Shown here: piece after piece, positions 1 to 5,116 of the stretch | Position numbering within the stretch: position 1 is the stretch's first letter | Layout of the letters: each line of letters opens with the position of its first letter | Assembly (NCBI GenBank): GCA_007124475.1 | Contig: SLFB01000040.1 | Span: 1 to 5,116 of the forward strand | DNA from: Vibrio sp. | GTDB taxonomy: Bacteria > Pseudomonadota > Gammaproteobacteria > Enterobacterales > Vibrionaceae | Reading direction: 5' to 3' | Length of the DNA stretch: 5,116 bases | Notes under the pieces: generated by a model | What the model was told of the DNA's origin: nothing | The model's input: only the letters and a program-made list of their open reading frames with translations | The model's database searches: none | Made by a program: the position numbers and the translations under genes

Positions 1-4
1 GAAG

Positions 5-34
5 AAAAAAAGGGCAAAAATGTACCCTTTTTTT
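5..34 (+). terminator. Intrinsic terminator of the gene upstream of the window
   Basis: The arms AAAAAAAGGG (5-14) and CCCTTTTTTT (25-34) are perfectly complementary across a 10-base loop, and the right arm doubles as a run of seven T. This is the layout of a rho-independent terminator; its symmetry means it could work in both directions. Only three of the ten pairs are G-C, so the stem is modest. It ends one base before the promoter of the next gene, which suggests that the unseen upstream gene is on the + strand. By analogy with Vibrio loci it may be another flagellin gene, but that is inference. Confidence 0.7.
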
Positions 35-35
35 C

Positions 36-62
36 TAAAGGATTTAATCAAGAGGCCGTTAA
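36..62 (+). promoter_or_regulatory. Sigma-28 (FliA) promoter of the flagellin gene
   Basis: TAAA at 36-39 is followed by exactly 15 bases and then GCCGTTAA at 55-62. The classical FliA consensus is TAAA-N15-GCCGATAA, so 11 of 12 positions match with ideal spacing; CTAAAG...GCCGTTAA is also the form seen in polar-flagellated gammaproteobacteria. Transcription should start about 6-8 bases downstream, near 68-70, giving a leader of roughly 75 bases. This places the flagellin in the late, FliA-dependent class, like V. cholerae flaB/C/D/E, rather than the sigma-54-dependent class of V. cholerae flaA. No sigma-54 -24/-12 element (TGGCAC-N5-TTGC) was seen here. Confidence 0.88.
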
Positions 63-80
63 AGGATACGAGAGAAATGG

Positions 81-118
81 GGTATACCGACGAGAGGTGA
101 GAGACTCGGAGGTATGCC
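81..118 (+). promoter_or_regulatory. Hairpin in the 5' leader of the flagellin mRNA
   Basis: GGTATACC (81-88) pairs with GGTATGCC (111-118) as 8 pairs including one U-G wobble. GA (89-90) then faces GA (109-110), and CGAG (91-94) pairs with CTCG (105-108) around a 10-base loop. The stem is therefore 12 pairs interrupted by a symmetric tandem G-A mismatch, a motif known to form stable sheared pairs in RNA. It begins about 12 bases from the predicted mRNA 5' end and finishes 12 bases before the Shine-Dalgarno sequence, which it does not sequester. A role in mRNA stability or in protein or sRNA binding is inference. Confidence 0.6.
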
Positions 119-145
119 AACTATCCCGCCTAAGGAGATCAAACT

Positions 146-1276
146 ATGGCAATTAACGTTAACACTAATGTGTCAGCGATGACGGCGCAGCGTCATTTAA
201 ATAGCGCCGCTGACGGTGTACAAAAATCGATGGAACGCCTGTCATCTGGGTATAGGATTAATAGCGCCCGTGATGATGCGGCCGGTTTGCAAATTTCTAA
301 CCGACTCACTTCGCAAAGTCGCGGTTTAGATGTGGCGGTGCGGAATGCCAATGACGGTATATCCATTGCTCAAACCGCAGAAGGTGCGATGAGCGAGAGT
401 ACTAATATCTTGCAACGTATGCGAGACTTGGCACTACAATCATCCAATGGCTCAAACTCACGTTCTGAGCGTGTTGCGATTCAAGAAGAAGTTACCGCAC
501 TCAATCAGGAGTTAAATCGGATTGCAGAAAGTACGTCATTCGGTGGTAACCGTTTACTCAATGGTACCTTCGGTAGTAAATCATTCCAAATCGGCGCAGA
601 GTCGGGTGAAGGGGTGTTACTAACTATTGGTAGCATGCGCTCCGATACGGAAGGTATGGGCGGAACAGCCTATCGCGCAGAAGACGGTAAGGCTGCAGAT
701 TGGCGCGTTGGTACGGCAACTGAACTGACCCTTAACTATACCGATAAACAAGGTGAAGCCAGGGAGCTAACTATTAACGCGAAAGCAGGGGATGATTTAG
801 AAGAACTTGCTACTTACATTAATGGTCAAAGTGAAGATATTAACGCTTCAGTCGGTGAAGATGGTAAGCTTCAGTTATACGCGTCTTCACAAAAAGTTGA
901 TGGTGCAGTGACTATCGGTGGCGATCTTGGCGCAGAAATTGGTTTTGGCACAGGGCAAGCTGTTAACGTTAAAAATATTGATGTTACCACCGTAGCGGGA
1001 TCGCAAGAGGCGATTTCGATTCTTGATGGTGCATTAAAATCAGTGGATAGTCAGCGCGCGTCATTAGGTGCGTTCCAGAATCGGTTCTCGCATGCGATTT
1101 CTAATCTTGAGAATACTAATGAAAACGTTAATGCTTCACGCAGTCGTATTCAAGATACCGATTATGCGCGTGAAACAACCGCAATGACTAAGGCTCAAAT
1201 TTTGCAGCAAGCCAGTACTTCAGTCTTAGCTCAGGCTAAGCAAACGCCATCTGCTGCTCTGAGTCTATTGGGTTAA
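146..1276 (+). CDS. fliC: Flagellin, polar flagellar filament subunit
   Basis: This 376-residue protein is exported by the flagellar type III apparatus and polymerises into the filament. The conserved N-terminal D0/D1 region (about 1-165) contains MAINVNTNVSAMTAQ, a SSGYRINSARDDAAGLQI segment (33-50) and QRMRDLALQ (90-98), which matches the segment that TLR5 recognises in Salmonella-type flagellins. The variable middle (about 166-285) includes a flagellin-IN-like stretch around 192-265. The C-terminal D1/D0 region (about 286-376) ends in ILQQASTSVLAQAKQ...LSLLG. There is no cysteine and no signal peptide, as expected. The ATG at 146 follows TAAGGAG (131-137) by 8 bases. Transcription is probably FliA-dependent. 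In Vibrio naming this would be a fla-letter gene; the copy next to flaG is flaB in V. cholerae and flaA in V. parahaemolyticus, so the symbol is generic. The protein resembles the Vibrio FlaB/C/D group most. Confidence 0.97.
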   Translation: MAINVNTNVSAMTAQRHLNSAADGVQKSMERLSSGYRINSARDDAAGLQISNRLTSQSRGLDVAVRNANDGISIAQTAEGAMSESTNILQRMRDLALQSSNGSNSRSERVAIQEEVTALNQELNRIAESTSFGGNRLLNGTFGSKSFQIGAESGEGVLLTIGSMRSDTEGMGGTAYRAEDGKAADWRVGTATELTLNYTDKQGEARELTINAKAGDDLEELATYINGQSEDINASVGEDGKLQLYASSQKVDGAVTIGGDLGAEIGFGTGQAVNVKNIDVTTVAGSQEAISILDGALKSVDSQRASLGAFQNRFSHAISNLENTNENVNASRSRIQDTDYARETTAMTKAQILQQASTSVLAQAKQTPSAALSLLG

Positions 1277-1354
1277 TCGAGAGGTGTCATAGTTTATAGG
1301 TGGTTTTAAGCATATTTTTGTTTACACTACTTATAAGGTGGAAGGGAGATTGTT

Positions 1355-1813
1355 ATGGAAGTACCATCCTACACATCGAACATCCAGCCTTATGGCTCGC
1401 AAAGTGGCACAAAACTTGTATCAAGTGGTGACGGTAGAAAAGGTGTCTCTTCGCAGGAAACGAACCGTAATGTGCATCAGACTGAAAAAGCCAATGCGCA
1501 AATTTCTGAGCAATTAAAACGTAGCCAAGAAAAAGCATTGCAAGCCGCAGTTCAACAATCTCAAGAAAGAGAGCGTTTAAATGAGCAGCAGCGTGCAGTG
1601 GTTATTGAGAAAATGGATGAGTTTGTCAATTCTATCAATACAGGCCTTGCGTTTCGATTGGATGAGGAATTAGGTCGTGATGTTGTGACGATTTACGAAG
1701 CCTCAACCGGTGACGTAATTCGTCAAATCCCTGAAGAAGAGATACTTGAAGTGTTACGGCGTCTCTCGCGTGAGCAGAGTCCAAAGTCAGGTTTGCTAGT
1801 GATCAAGGCGTAA
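1355..1813 (+). CDS. flaG: FlaG family flagellar protein
   Basis: This 152-residue cytoplasmic or exported flagellar accessory protein has no signal peptide or membrane segment. The N-terminal third (1-45) is polar and probably disordered. Residues about 45-90 are rich in Q, E, K and R and look helical or coiled-coil. The C-terminal FlaG domain (about 80-152) carries the family signature GLAFRLDEELGRDVV, then IYEASTGDVIRQIPEEEIL and a final hydrophobic strand LLVI. FlaG proteins are linked to filament length and assembly in several bacteria, but the biochemical role is poorly defined. The ATG at 1355 follows AAGGGAG (1342-1348) by 6 bases. It sits 78 bases after the flagellin stop and 21 bases before fliD, at the head of the flaG-fliD-fliT-fliS run. 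No convincing promoter is visible in the gap before it, so read-through from flagellin is possible. Confidence 0.93.
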   Translation: MEVPSYTSNIQPYGSQSGTKLVSSGDGRKGVSSQETNRNVHQTEKANAQISEQLKRSQEKALQAAVQQSQERERLNEQQRAVVIEKMDEFVNSINTGLAFRLDEELGRDVVTIYEASTGDVIRQIPEEEILEVLRRLSREQSPKSGLLVIKA

Positions 1814-1834
1814 TCGCAATGTTGAGGTGATTGG

Positions 1835-3805
1835 ATGAGTTTAGGCCCAATGGGGATGAATAGTGGTTTTGATATCAATAGCGTAGTAAAAACGCTTGTC
1901 GATGCTGAGCGGATTCCGAAGCAGCAAAGTATCGATAATCGTCGCTTTGATAATCAGGCTAGTATAAGTGCTTATGGGCGGCTCAGAGAATCATTAGATA
2001 CCATGCGAAATCTCATGGCGAATTTTCGTCAAGAGCAGGCGTTTGCTGTGCGCAAAGTTGACACTTCTAATGACCAGGTTGTTTCAGCTACTGCATCAAC
2101 CAATGCAATTGCTGGAAGATACTCTGTCGATGTACTGCAGCTTGCCCAAAGCCATAAATTGGCGTCAGAAGTGATAGCTACTGACACCAGATTTGGCCAA
2201 GGTAAGCTGCAGATATCTCTTGGTTCAAGAGATTTCACCCTTGATGTGGACGACAATTCACGTTTGATTGACGTGGTTCGTGGCATCAACAACCACAATC
2301 GAAATCCTGGTGTTAGAGCGTCAATCATCAACGATGTTGAAGGGCCACGCTTGATTTTAGCCTCAGATGTTTCTGGGGAAAAAAATCAAATTTCGCTTCA
2401 AGTTGACGCAGAAGCGGGTAACGCATTAAAGCGTCTAGAATACAAAACGCTAGAGCAGCGAGTGAAAGATTTAGAAAAAGCTCGTGCTGAAGCTCAGCAA
2501 ATTATTGCCCCCTTGACCCCCGAACAGCAAAAAATGGCGGCTCAAGTGGCAGAAAAAATTGGTGCTGCCGCTCGTGAAGTGGATCAAGAGCTGGCCGCGC
2601 AAGCCCAACAGGCTGCCCAAATCGCTGATCCATCAGCGGATGATGCTGATGATATTTCCCCTGCTGCTATTCAGGCAGCGCAAGACACTACTCGTTATTT
2701 GAGACCAGAAGAGCGAATTCCCGGCTGGACAGAAACCGCGTCAGGAACGTTACTGGATTCTTATTCAGAGCCAAAACCAGAACTCGATGCTGATGGCCTT
2801 GCCAAAGCAGCCGATATTCCGGGGTGGTCGAATACCGCTTCAGGCACCTTACTGGATTCTTACGTTACTCCTAAGGAAGCGCAAGCAAAAATTGAAGCTC
2901 GCCTGGCCCAAGAGCAAGAAGCCATTAAAGAAGCCATTAGAAGCGGCAATATGACTCCAGAAGAGGCCAAAGAAGCAGAAAGAGCAAAACTGTCTCCAGA
3001 AGAGTTGGCCGTATTGGAAAAAATGGAACGGCTTCAAGGGCAGCTTAGTGTCGCTCAACAATCATTTGAACAATATCAAGGGATGGTGCAAGTTCAAGCT
3101 GGCCAAGATTCATTAGTGCTCCTTGATAATATTGCTACCTTAGCCAGTGAAAACAACGTAATTGAAAATGCGATTGATGGGGTTGATCTGACTTTAAAAG
3201 GCAAAGGTGATGCTCGTCCTGCAGAAATAAATATAGAGTACGATAGAGATAGCGTACGTCAAGATATTGAGCAGTTTGTCGCAGCCTATAACCAGTTCCA
3301 TCAAATTAGTCAGGAATTATCAACTGTTGACCCCAATACAGGACAAGCAGGACCTTTAGCGGGTGATAGTATTGTGCGTAGTGCTAACTCGCGGCTTAAG
3401 TCTGTGTTTTCATCACCGATTGAACAGGCGCCAGATAACTTAAAAAGTTTGACTGAGTTTGGTATTACTACGACTCGCCAAGGAACTCTAGAAATAAATT
3501 ACACTATGCTCAATCGCCAATTGAATAACAATTTTACTCAATTGGGAGAGTTCTTTGGTGGTAGCCAAGGCTTTGCTCGGCAAGTGGAATTGGCGGTTCA
3601 AGGATTAACCGGTGCAACAGGGTCTATCCGTACTAGAGAAAACAGTCTTACCGAACAAAATCGCCGTTTAATCAATGATCAAGATAATCTTGATCGGCGT
3701 ATGGATGCCTTACAACAACGTACGCACGCTAGGTTTGCTGCGATGCAAGATGCGACTGGAAAAATGCAATCACAGTTAGCTGGCATGATGAATGCATTGG
3801 GTTAA
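1835..3805 (+). CDS. fliD: Flagellar hook-associated protein 2 (filament cap) FliD
   Basis: FliD forms the oligomeric cap at the filament tip and helps exported flagellin fold and insert. Residues about 10-107 match the FliD N-terminal domain (MSLGPMGMNSGFDINSVV, SISAYGRLRESLDTM, IAGRYSVDVLQLAQSHKLA). A flagellin-IN-like segment lies near 120-190 (GKLQISLG, DVVRGIN, GVRASIIND, RLILASDVSG). The FliD C-terminal domain spans about 423-640 (LTLKGKG, SLTEFGITTTRQGTLEIN, RTRENSLTEQ, QQRTHARFAAMQ) and ends in MMNALG. At 656 residues it is longer than the 400-480 residues common elsewhere. The excess is a helical insertion at about 203-417 that holds two copies of a PGW-x(2)-TASGTLLDSY motif; long FliD proteins of this kind are, from memory, typical of Vibrio (flaH). 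The ATG at 1835 follows GAGG (1824-1827) by 7 bases. It is probably co-transcribed with flaG, and its chaperone gene follows after 6 bases. Confidence 0.96.
   Translation: MSLGPMGMNSGFDINSVVKTLVDAERIPKQQSIDNRRFDNQASISAYGRLRESLDTMRNLMANFRQEQAFAVRKVDTSNDQVVSATASTNAIAGRYSVDVLQLAQSHKLASEVIATDTRFGQGKLQISLGSRDFTLDVDDNSRLIDVVRGINNHNRNPGVRASIINDVEGPRLILASDVSGEKNQISLQVDAEAGNALKRLEYKTLEQRVKDLEKARAEAQQIIAPLTPEQQKMAAQVAEKIGAAAREVDQELAAQAQQAAQIADPSADDADDISPAAIQAAQDTTRYLRPEERIPGWTETASGTLLDSYSEPKPELDADGLAKAADIPGWSNTASGTLLDSYVTPKEAQAKIEARLAQEQEAIKEAIRSGNMTPEEAKEAERAKLSPEELAVLEKMERLQGQLSVAQQSFEQYQGMVQVQAGQDSLVLLDNIATLASENNVIENAIDGVDLTLKGKGDARPAEINIEYDRDSVRQDIEQFVAAYNQFHQISQELSTVDPNTGQAGPLAGDSIVRSANSRLKSVFSSPIEQAPDNLKSLTEFGITTTRQGTLEINYTMLNRQLNNNFTQLGEFFGGSQGFARQVELAVQGLTGATGSIRTRENSLTEQNRRLINDQDNLDRRMDALQQRTHARFAAMQDATGKMQSQLAGMMNALG
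2717..2863 (+). repeat. Duplicated 16-residue motif within FliD
   Basis: IPGWTETASGTLLDSY (residues 295-310, bases 2717-2764) recurs as IPGWSNTASGTLLDSY (residues 328-343, bases 2816-2863), a period of 33 residues. Fourteen of 16 residues are identical. At the DNA level the identical residues include six synonymous codon differences (P, G, A, G, T and the final Y), so the copies are not a recent duplication and the protein sequence appears to be preserved. Each copy is followed within three residues by a proline. Confidence 0.85.
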
Positions 3806-3811
3806 TAGACT

Positions 3812-4126
3812 ATGTACGATCCAGCAATAGATCTGCAGCTATTGTTTGATGTTAATCAGCAAATCAAACAAAAATTAGCAATTGATGATTTTAGTACTGA
3901 AGAAATCCATCAACTGGTCGATACTAGAGAACAAGCAGTGGCGAAACTGTTACTGCATATCAAAGGTCACCCAAACTTTGCACATTCAGAGCAGTGGCTA
4001 AGTGCAATAACAGAAACACAAGCGCTTGTTGAACTGATGAATAGCAAGACAAAATCGATAGGCCAGTCATTACGCAAATACCGCTATGGTAATAAATCAG
4101 TTCAACAATACAAAAAGTTTACATAA
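3812..4126 (+). CDS. fliT: FliT-like flagellar export chaperone (FlaI)
   Basis: This small 104-residue protein looks entirely helical, with no signal peptide or membrane segment. Its C-terminal segment LRKYRYGNKSVQQYKKF (87-103) resembles the basic G-[KR]-K-[AS]-x(2)-Y end seen in FlgN/FliT-type chaperones. Position is the stronger evidence: it lies between fliD and fliS, where Vibrio has flaI and enterobacteria have fliT after fliS. The likely role is to bind FliD in the cytoplasm and deliver it to the export apparatus; this is inferred, as similarity among FliT proteins is low. The ATG at 3812 is 6 bases after the fliD stop and no good Shine-Dalgarno sequence precedes it (only TTGGG inside the fliD end), so translation is probably coupled to fliD. 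Confidence 0.8.
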   Translation: MYDPAIDLQLLFDVNQQIKQKLAIDDFSTEEIHQLVDTREQAVAKLLLHIKGHPNFAHSEQWLSAITETQALVELMNSKTKSIGQSLRKYRYGNKSVQQYKKFT

Positions 4127-4130
4127 GAGG
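4125..4130 (+). promoter_or_regulatory. Ribosome binding site of fliS (decides its start)
   Basis: AAGAGG at 4125-4130 overlaps the fliT-like TAA stop (4124-4126) and sits 6 bases before the ATG at 4137. This supports 4137 over the in-frame upstream ATG at 4086, which lies inside the preceding gene and would add 17 residues absent from FliS proteins. Confidence 0.75.
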
Positions 4131-4136
4131 AATACT

Positions 4137-4547
4137 ATGCGTGGTTCTTTACAAGCGTACAAAAAGGTATCAGTTGATAGCCAACTCAGTGCTGCATCAC
4201 CGCATAAAGTGGTTCAGATGCTGATGGCTGGAGCTATTGAGCGCTTAATCCAAGGAAAAGCTGCAATGCAACAAGGCAATATTCCGGTGAAAGGTGAACG
4301 GCTTGGTAAGGCTTTAGATATTATAATTAGCCTACGTGGTTGCTTATCGATGGAAGATGGTGGTGAAATTTCAACAAATCTTGATCAATTGTATGAATTT
4401 ATGATCTCACAGATAACCACAGCTAATCAAACTAATGAGTCTCAGCCCCTTGATGATGTCATTGATATTTTACGTGAAATCAAGTCGGCATGGGACCAGA
4501 TACCTGTCGAGTATCACAATTTGACTGCAAGTGAAGTAGGAATATAG
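4137..4547 (+). CDS. fliS: Flagellin export chaperone FliS
   Basis: FliS binds the C-terminal helices of unpolymerised flagellin in the cytoplasm, which prevents premature assembly and helps deliver it to FlhA at the export gate. The 136-residue product has the usual family length and its landmark segments: MRGSLQAYKKV (1-11), SPHKVVQMLMAGAIERL (21-37), GERLGKALDIIISLRGCL (53-70), MEDGGEI then NLDQLYEFMI (72-90) and IKSAWDQIP (115-123). The reading frame is open further upstream to an ATG at 4086, but that extension lies within the fliT-like gene and is not FliS-like; the Shine-Dalgarno AAGAGG supports 4137. It is the last gene of the flaG-fliD-fliT-fliS run and is followed by terminators. 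In Vibrio the gene is also called flaJ. Confidence 0.96.
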   Translation: MRGSLQAYKKVSVDSQLSAASPHKVVQMLMAGAIERLIQGKAAMQQGNIPVKGERLGKALDIIISLRGCLSMEDGGEISTNLDQLYEFMISQITTANQTNESQPLDDVIDILREIKSAWDQIPVEYHNLTASEVGI

Positions 4548-4564
4548 TTTTTATATTAATCTTT

Positions 4565-4609
4565 CAACCAATATCACATCCGCTAAATGCTTGGTTGCCT
4601 TATTTTTTT
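4565..4609 (+). terminator. Possible weak terminator after fliS
   Basis: CAACCAA (4565-4571) and TTGGTTG (4591-4597) form a perfect 7-pair stem with a large 19-base loop. CCTTA and seven T (4603-4609) follow. The long loop and the 5-base separation from the T run make it a poor intrinsic terminator on its own. It may act in tandem with the stronger one at 4625-4655. Confidence 0.35.
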
Positions 4610-4624
4610 AATTAAATAAAATAG

Positions 4625-4655
4625 AAAGCTACTGATTGGCCGAGTGGCTTTTTTT
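4625..4655 (+). terminator. Intrinsic terminator of the flaG-fliD-fliT-fliS operon
   Basis: AAAGCTACT (4625-4633) pairs with AGTGGCTTT (4643-4651) as a 9-pair stem with one U-G wobble and a 9-base loop. The run of seven T (4649-4655) begins in the right arm. It lies 78 bases after the fliS stop and 125 bases before the flrA start, so it should largely separate the late structural operon from the master regulator gene. Confidence 0.8.
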
Positions 4656-4697
4656 GTTGCTGAATTTCACACGTTGTCTATTGTTTACCGTCGCTAG

Positions 4698-4758
4698 CTG
4701 CTCATTTGGCTATCGCTGAGTAGATAATCGGTGACAGTGCGAGCACAACGTTTAAAAT
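4698..4758 (+). promoter_or_regulatory. Presumed flrA promoter region
   Basis: Two sigma-70-like candidates are visible. One is GATAAT (4723-4728) as a -10 element with no good -35; it would give a leader of about 45 bases. The other is GTGACA (4731-4736), 16 bases, then TAAAAT (4753-4758), which has better boxes but would start transcription only about 15 bases before the ATG at 4780. An imperfect inverted repeat, CTGCTCA (4698-4704) and TGAGTAG (4717-4723), overlaps the first -10 and could be an operator. flrA is class I in Vibrio and is not expected to need sigma-28 or sigma-54; neither element is seen. Which candidate is used cannot be told from the sequence. Confidence 0.4.
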
Positions 4759-4779
4759 TTAAGGCAAATATTTTCACCT

Positions 4780-5116
4780 ATGCAAGGTTTAGCAAAACTA
4801 CTTGTCATTGACGACGATCCTGAAGTTCGTCAAAGTATCAGGGCTATATTAGAGTTTGTTGGGGAGTCATGTGAAGTCGTTGATACTCGGCTAGCGATGC
4901 TAACAGACTGGTCTGAATCAGGGTTAGCTTGCATTATAGGTACAGTCGACAGCGATTTATCTGATAACTTGACCTCAAAGCTCTGCCAAGCTCATCATAT
5001 TCCTCTTATCGGCCTGCGTCATACATCTGTTGTGATGACAGAGCTCAACCATTTCATTGGTTTTTTGAGTTACCCTTTTGATTATGCACAGTTATGTGAA
5101 TCTTTACGGTACTGTA
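4780..5116 (+). CDS. flrA: FlrA/FleQ-type flagellar master regulator (5' part)
   Basis: An open frame of 112 codons runs off the right edge. Its start MQGLAKLLVIDDDPEVR and the ILEFVGE segment (22-29) match Vibrio FlrA. FlrA is a sigma-54-dependent activator that switches on the class II flagellar genes; family members end with an AAA+ domain and a helix-turn-helix, both outside this window. Only the N-terminal receiver-like domain is present. It keeps the acidic patch D11-D13, but the expected phospho-acceptor position appears to be G54 (CIIG), the conserved Thr appears to be R80 and the conserved Lys appears to be Y98 (SYPFD), so it is a pseudo-receiver, as in FleQ. The ATG at 4780 is preceded by a weak AAGG (4761-4764) at a long 15-base spacing; in-frame upstream codons reach a stop at 4753-4755 with no other ATG, GTG or TTG. 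Its position after fliS fits flrABC. Confidence 0.93.
   Translation, partial: MQGLAKLLVIDDDPEVRQSIRAILEFVGESCEVVDTRLAMLTDWSESGLACIIGTVDSDLSDNLTSKLCQAHHIPLIGLRHTSVVMTELNHFIGFLSYPFDYAQLCESLRYC

Noticed and set aside
1321..1337. TTTACA and TTATAA as a sigma-70 promoter before flaG
   Set aside because: The boxes are only 4-5 bases apart, far from the 16-18 needed.
1353..1538. 61-codon open frame on the minus strand
   Set aside because: It lies antisense to flaG, shows no recognisable protein features, and the + strand gene is clear.
1931..1938. ATCGATAA as a possible sigma-28 -10 inside fliD
   Set aside because: Only 6 of 8 bases match and there is no TAAA 15 bases upstream.
2029..2331. 100-codon open frame on the minus strand
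   Set aside because: It is antisense to the conserved N-terminal part of fliD; the product has no family features.
2933..3003. SHOCT-like helical pair in FliD (around IRSGNMTPEEAKEAERAKL)
   Set aside because: The resemblance rests on a short GxMTPEEA turn between charged helices and is too weak to name a domain.
2849..3061. 70-codon open frame on the minus strand, rich in F and L
   Set aside because: It is the complement of the E-, A- and K-rich helical part of fliD, which gives a false hydrophobic protein.
4086..4136. N-terminal extension of FliS from an in-frame ATG at 4086
   Set aside because: The 17 extra residues overlap the preceding gene, have no ribosome site, and are not FliS-like; MRGSLQAYKK from 4137 is the family start and has AAGAGG in place.
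4656..4671. TCACA half-site (4667-4671) as a CRP site before flrA
   Set aside because: The partner half-site GTTGC matches TGTGA at only 2 of 5 positions.

Overview
The window is a polar-flagellum filament locus from a gammaproteobacterium, most likely a member of the Vibrionaceae. The reasons are the gene order flagellin - flaG - fliD - fliT-like (flaI) - fliS - flrA, all on the + strand; a 376-residue flagellin with a Vibrio-type central domain; an unusually long (656-residue) FliD of the Vibrio type; and a FlrA-type regulator rather than FlhDC. The species cannot be fixed from the sequence alone, and Vibrio-like relatives such as Salinivibrio, Grimontia or Photobacterium remain possible.

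Layout. Bases 1-34 hold the terminator of an unseen upstream gene. It abuts a near-perfect sigma-28 (FliA) promoter at 36-62. The predicted flagellin leader carries a strong hairpin (81-118) and a near-perfect Shine-Dalgarno sequence, followed by the flagellin gene (146-1276). A 78-base gap without a clear promoter or terminator leads into a compact run: flaG (1355-1813), fliD (1835-3805), a fliT/flaI-like chaperone gene (3812-4126) and fliS (4137-4547). The gaps within this run are 21, 6 and 10 bases, which indicates one operon. A good intrinsic terminator (4625-4655) closes it. The rest of the 232-base intergenic region is the presumed promoter region of flrA, whose first 112 codons (from 4780) run off the right edge.

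How the genes work together. Flagellin is the filament subunit and FliS its cytoplasmic chaperone. FliD is the cap that folds flagellin at the growing tip, and the FliT-like protein is probably the FliD chaperone. FlaG is a small filament-associated protein affecting filament length. FlrA is the sigma-54-dependent master activator at the top of the polar flagellar hierarchy, so late structural genes sit directly upstream of the earliest regulator, separated by a terminator.

Nothing here looks like a mobile element, CRISPR array, RNA gene or wholly new system. The most interesting features are the large helical insertion in FliD carrying a duplicated PGW-x(2)-TASGTLLDSY motif, and the flagellin leader hairpin with a tandem G-A internal motif.
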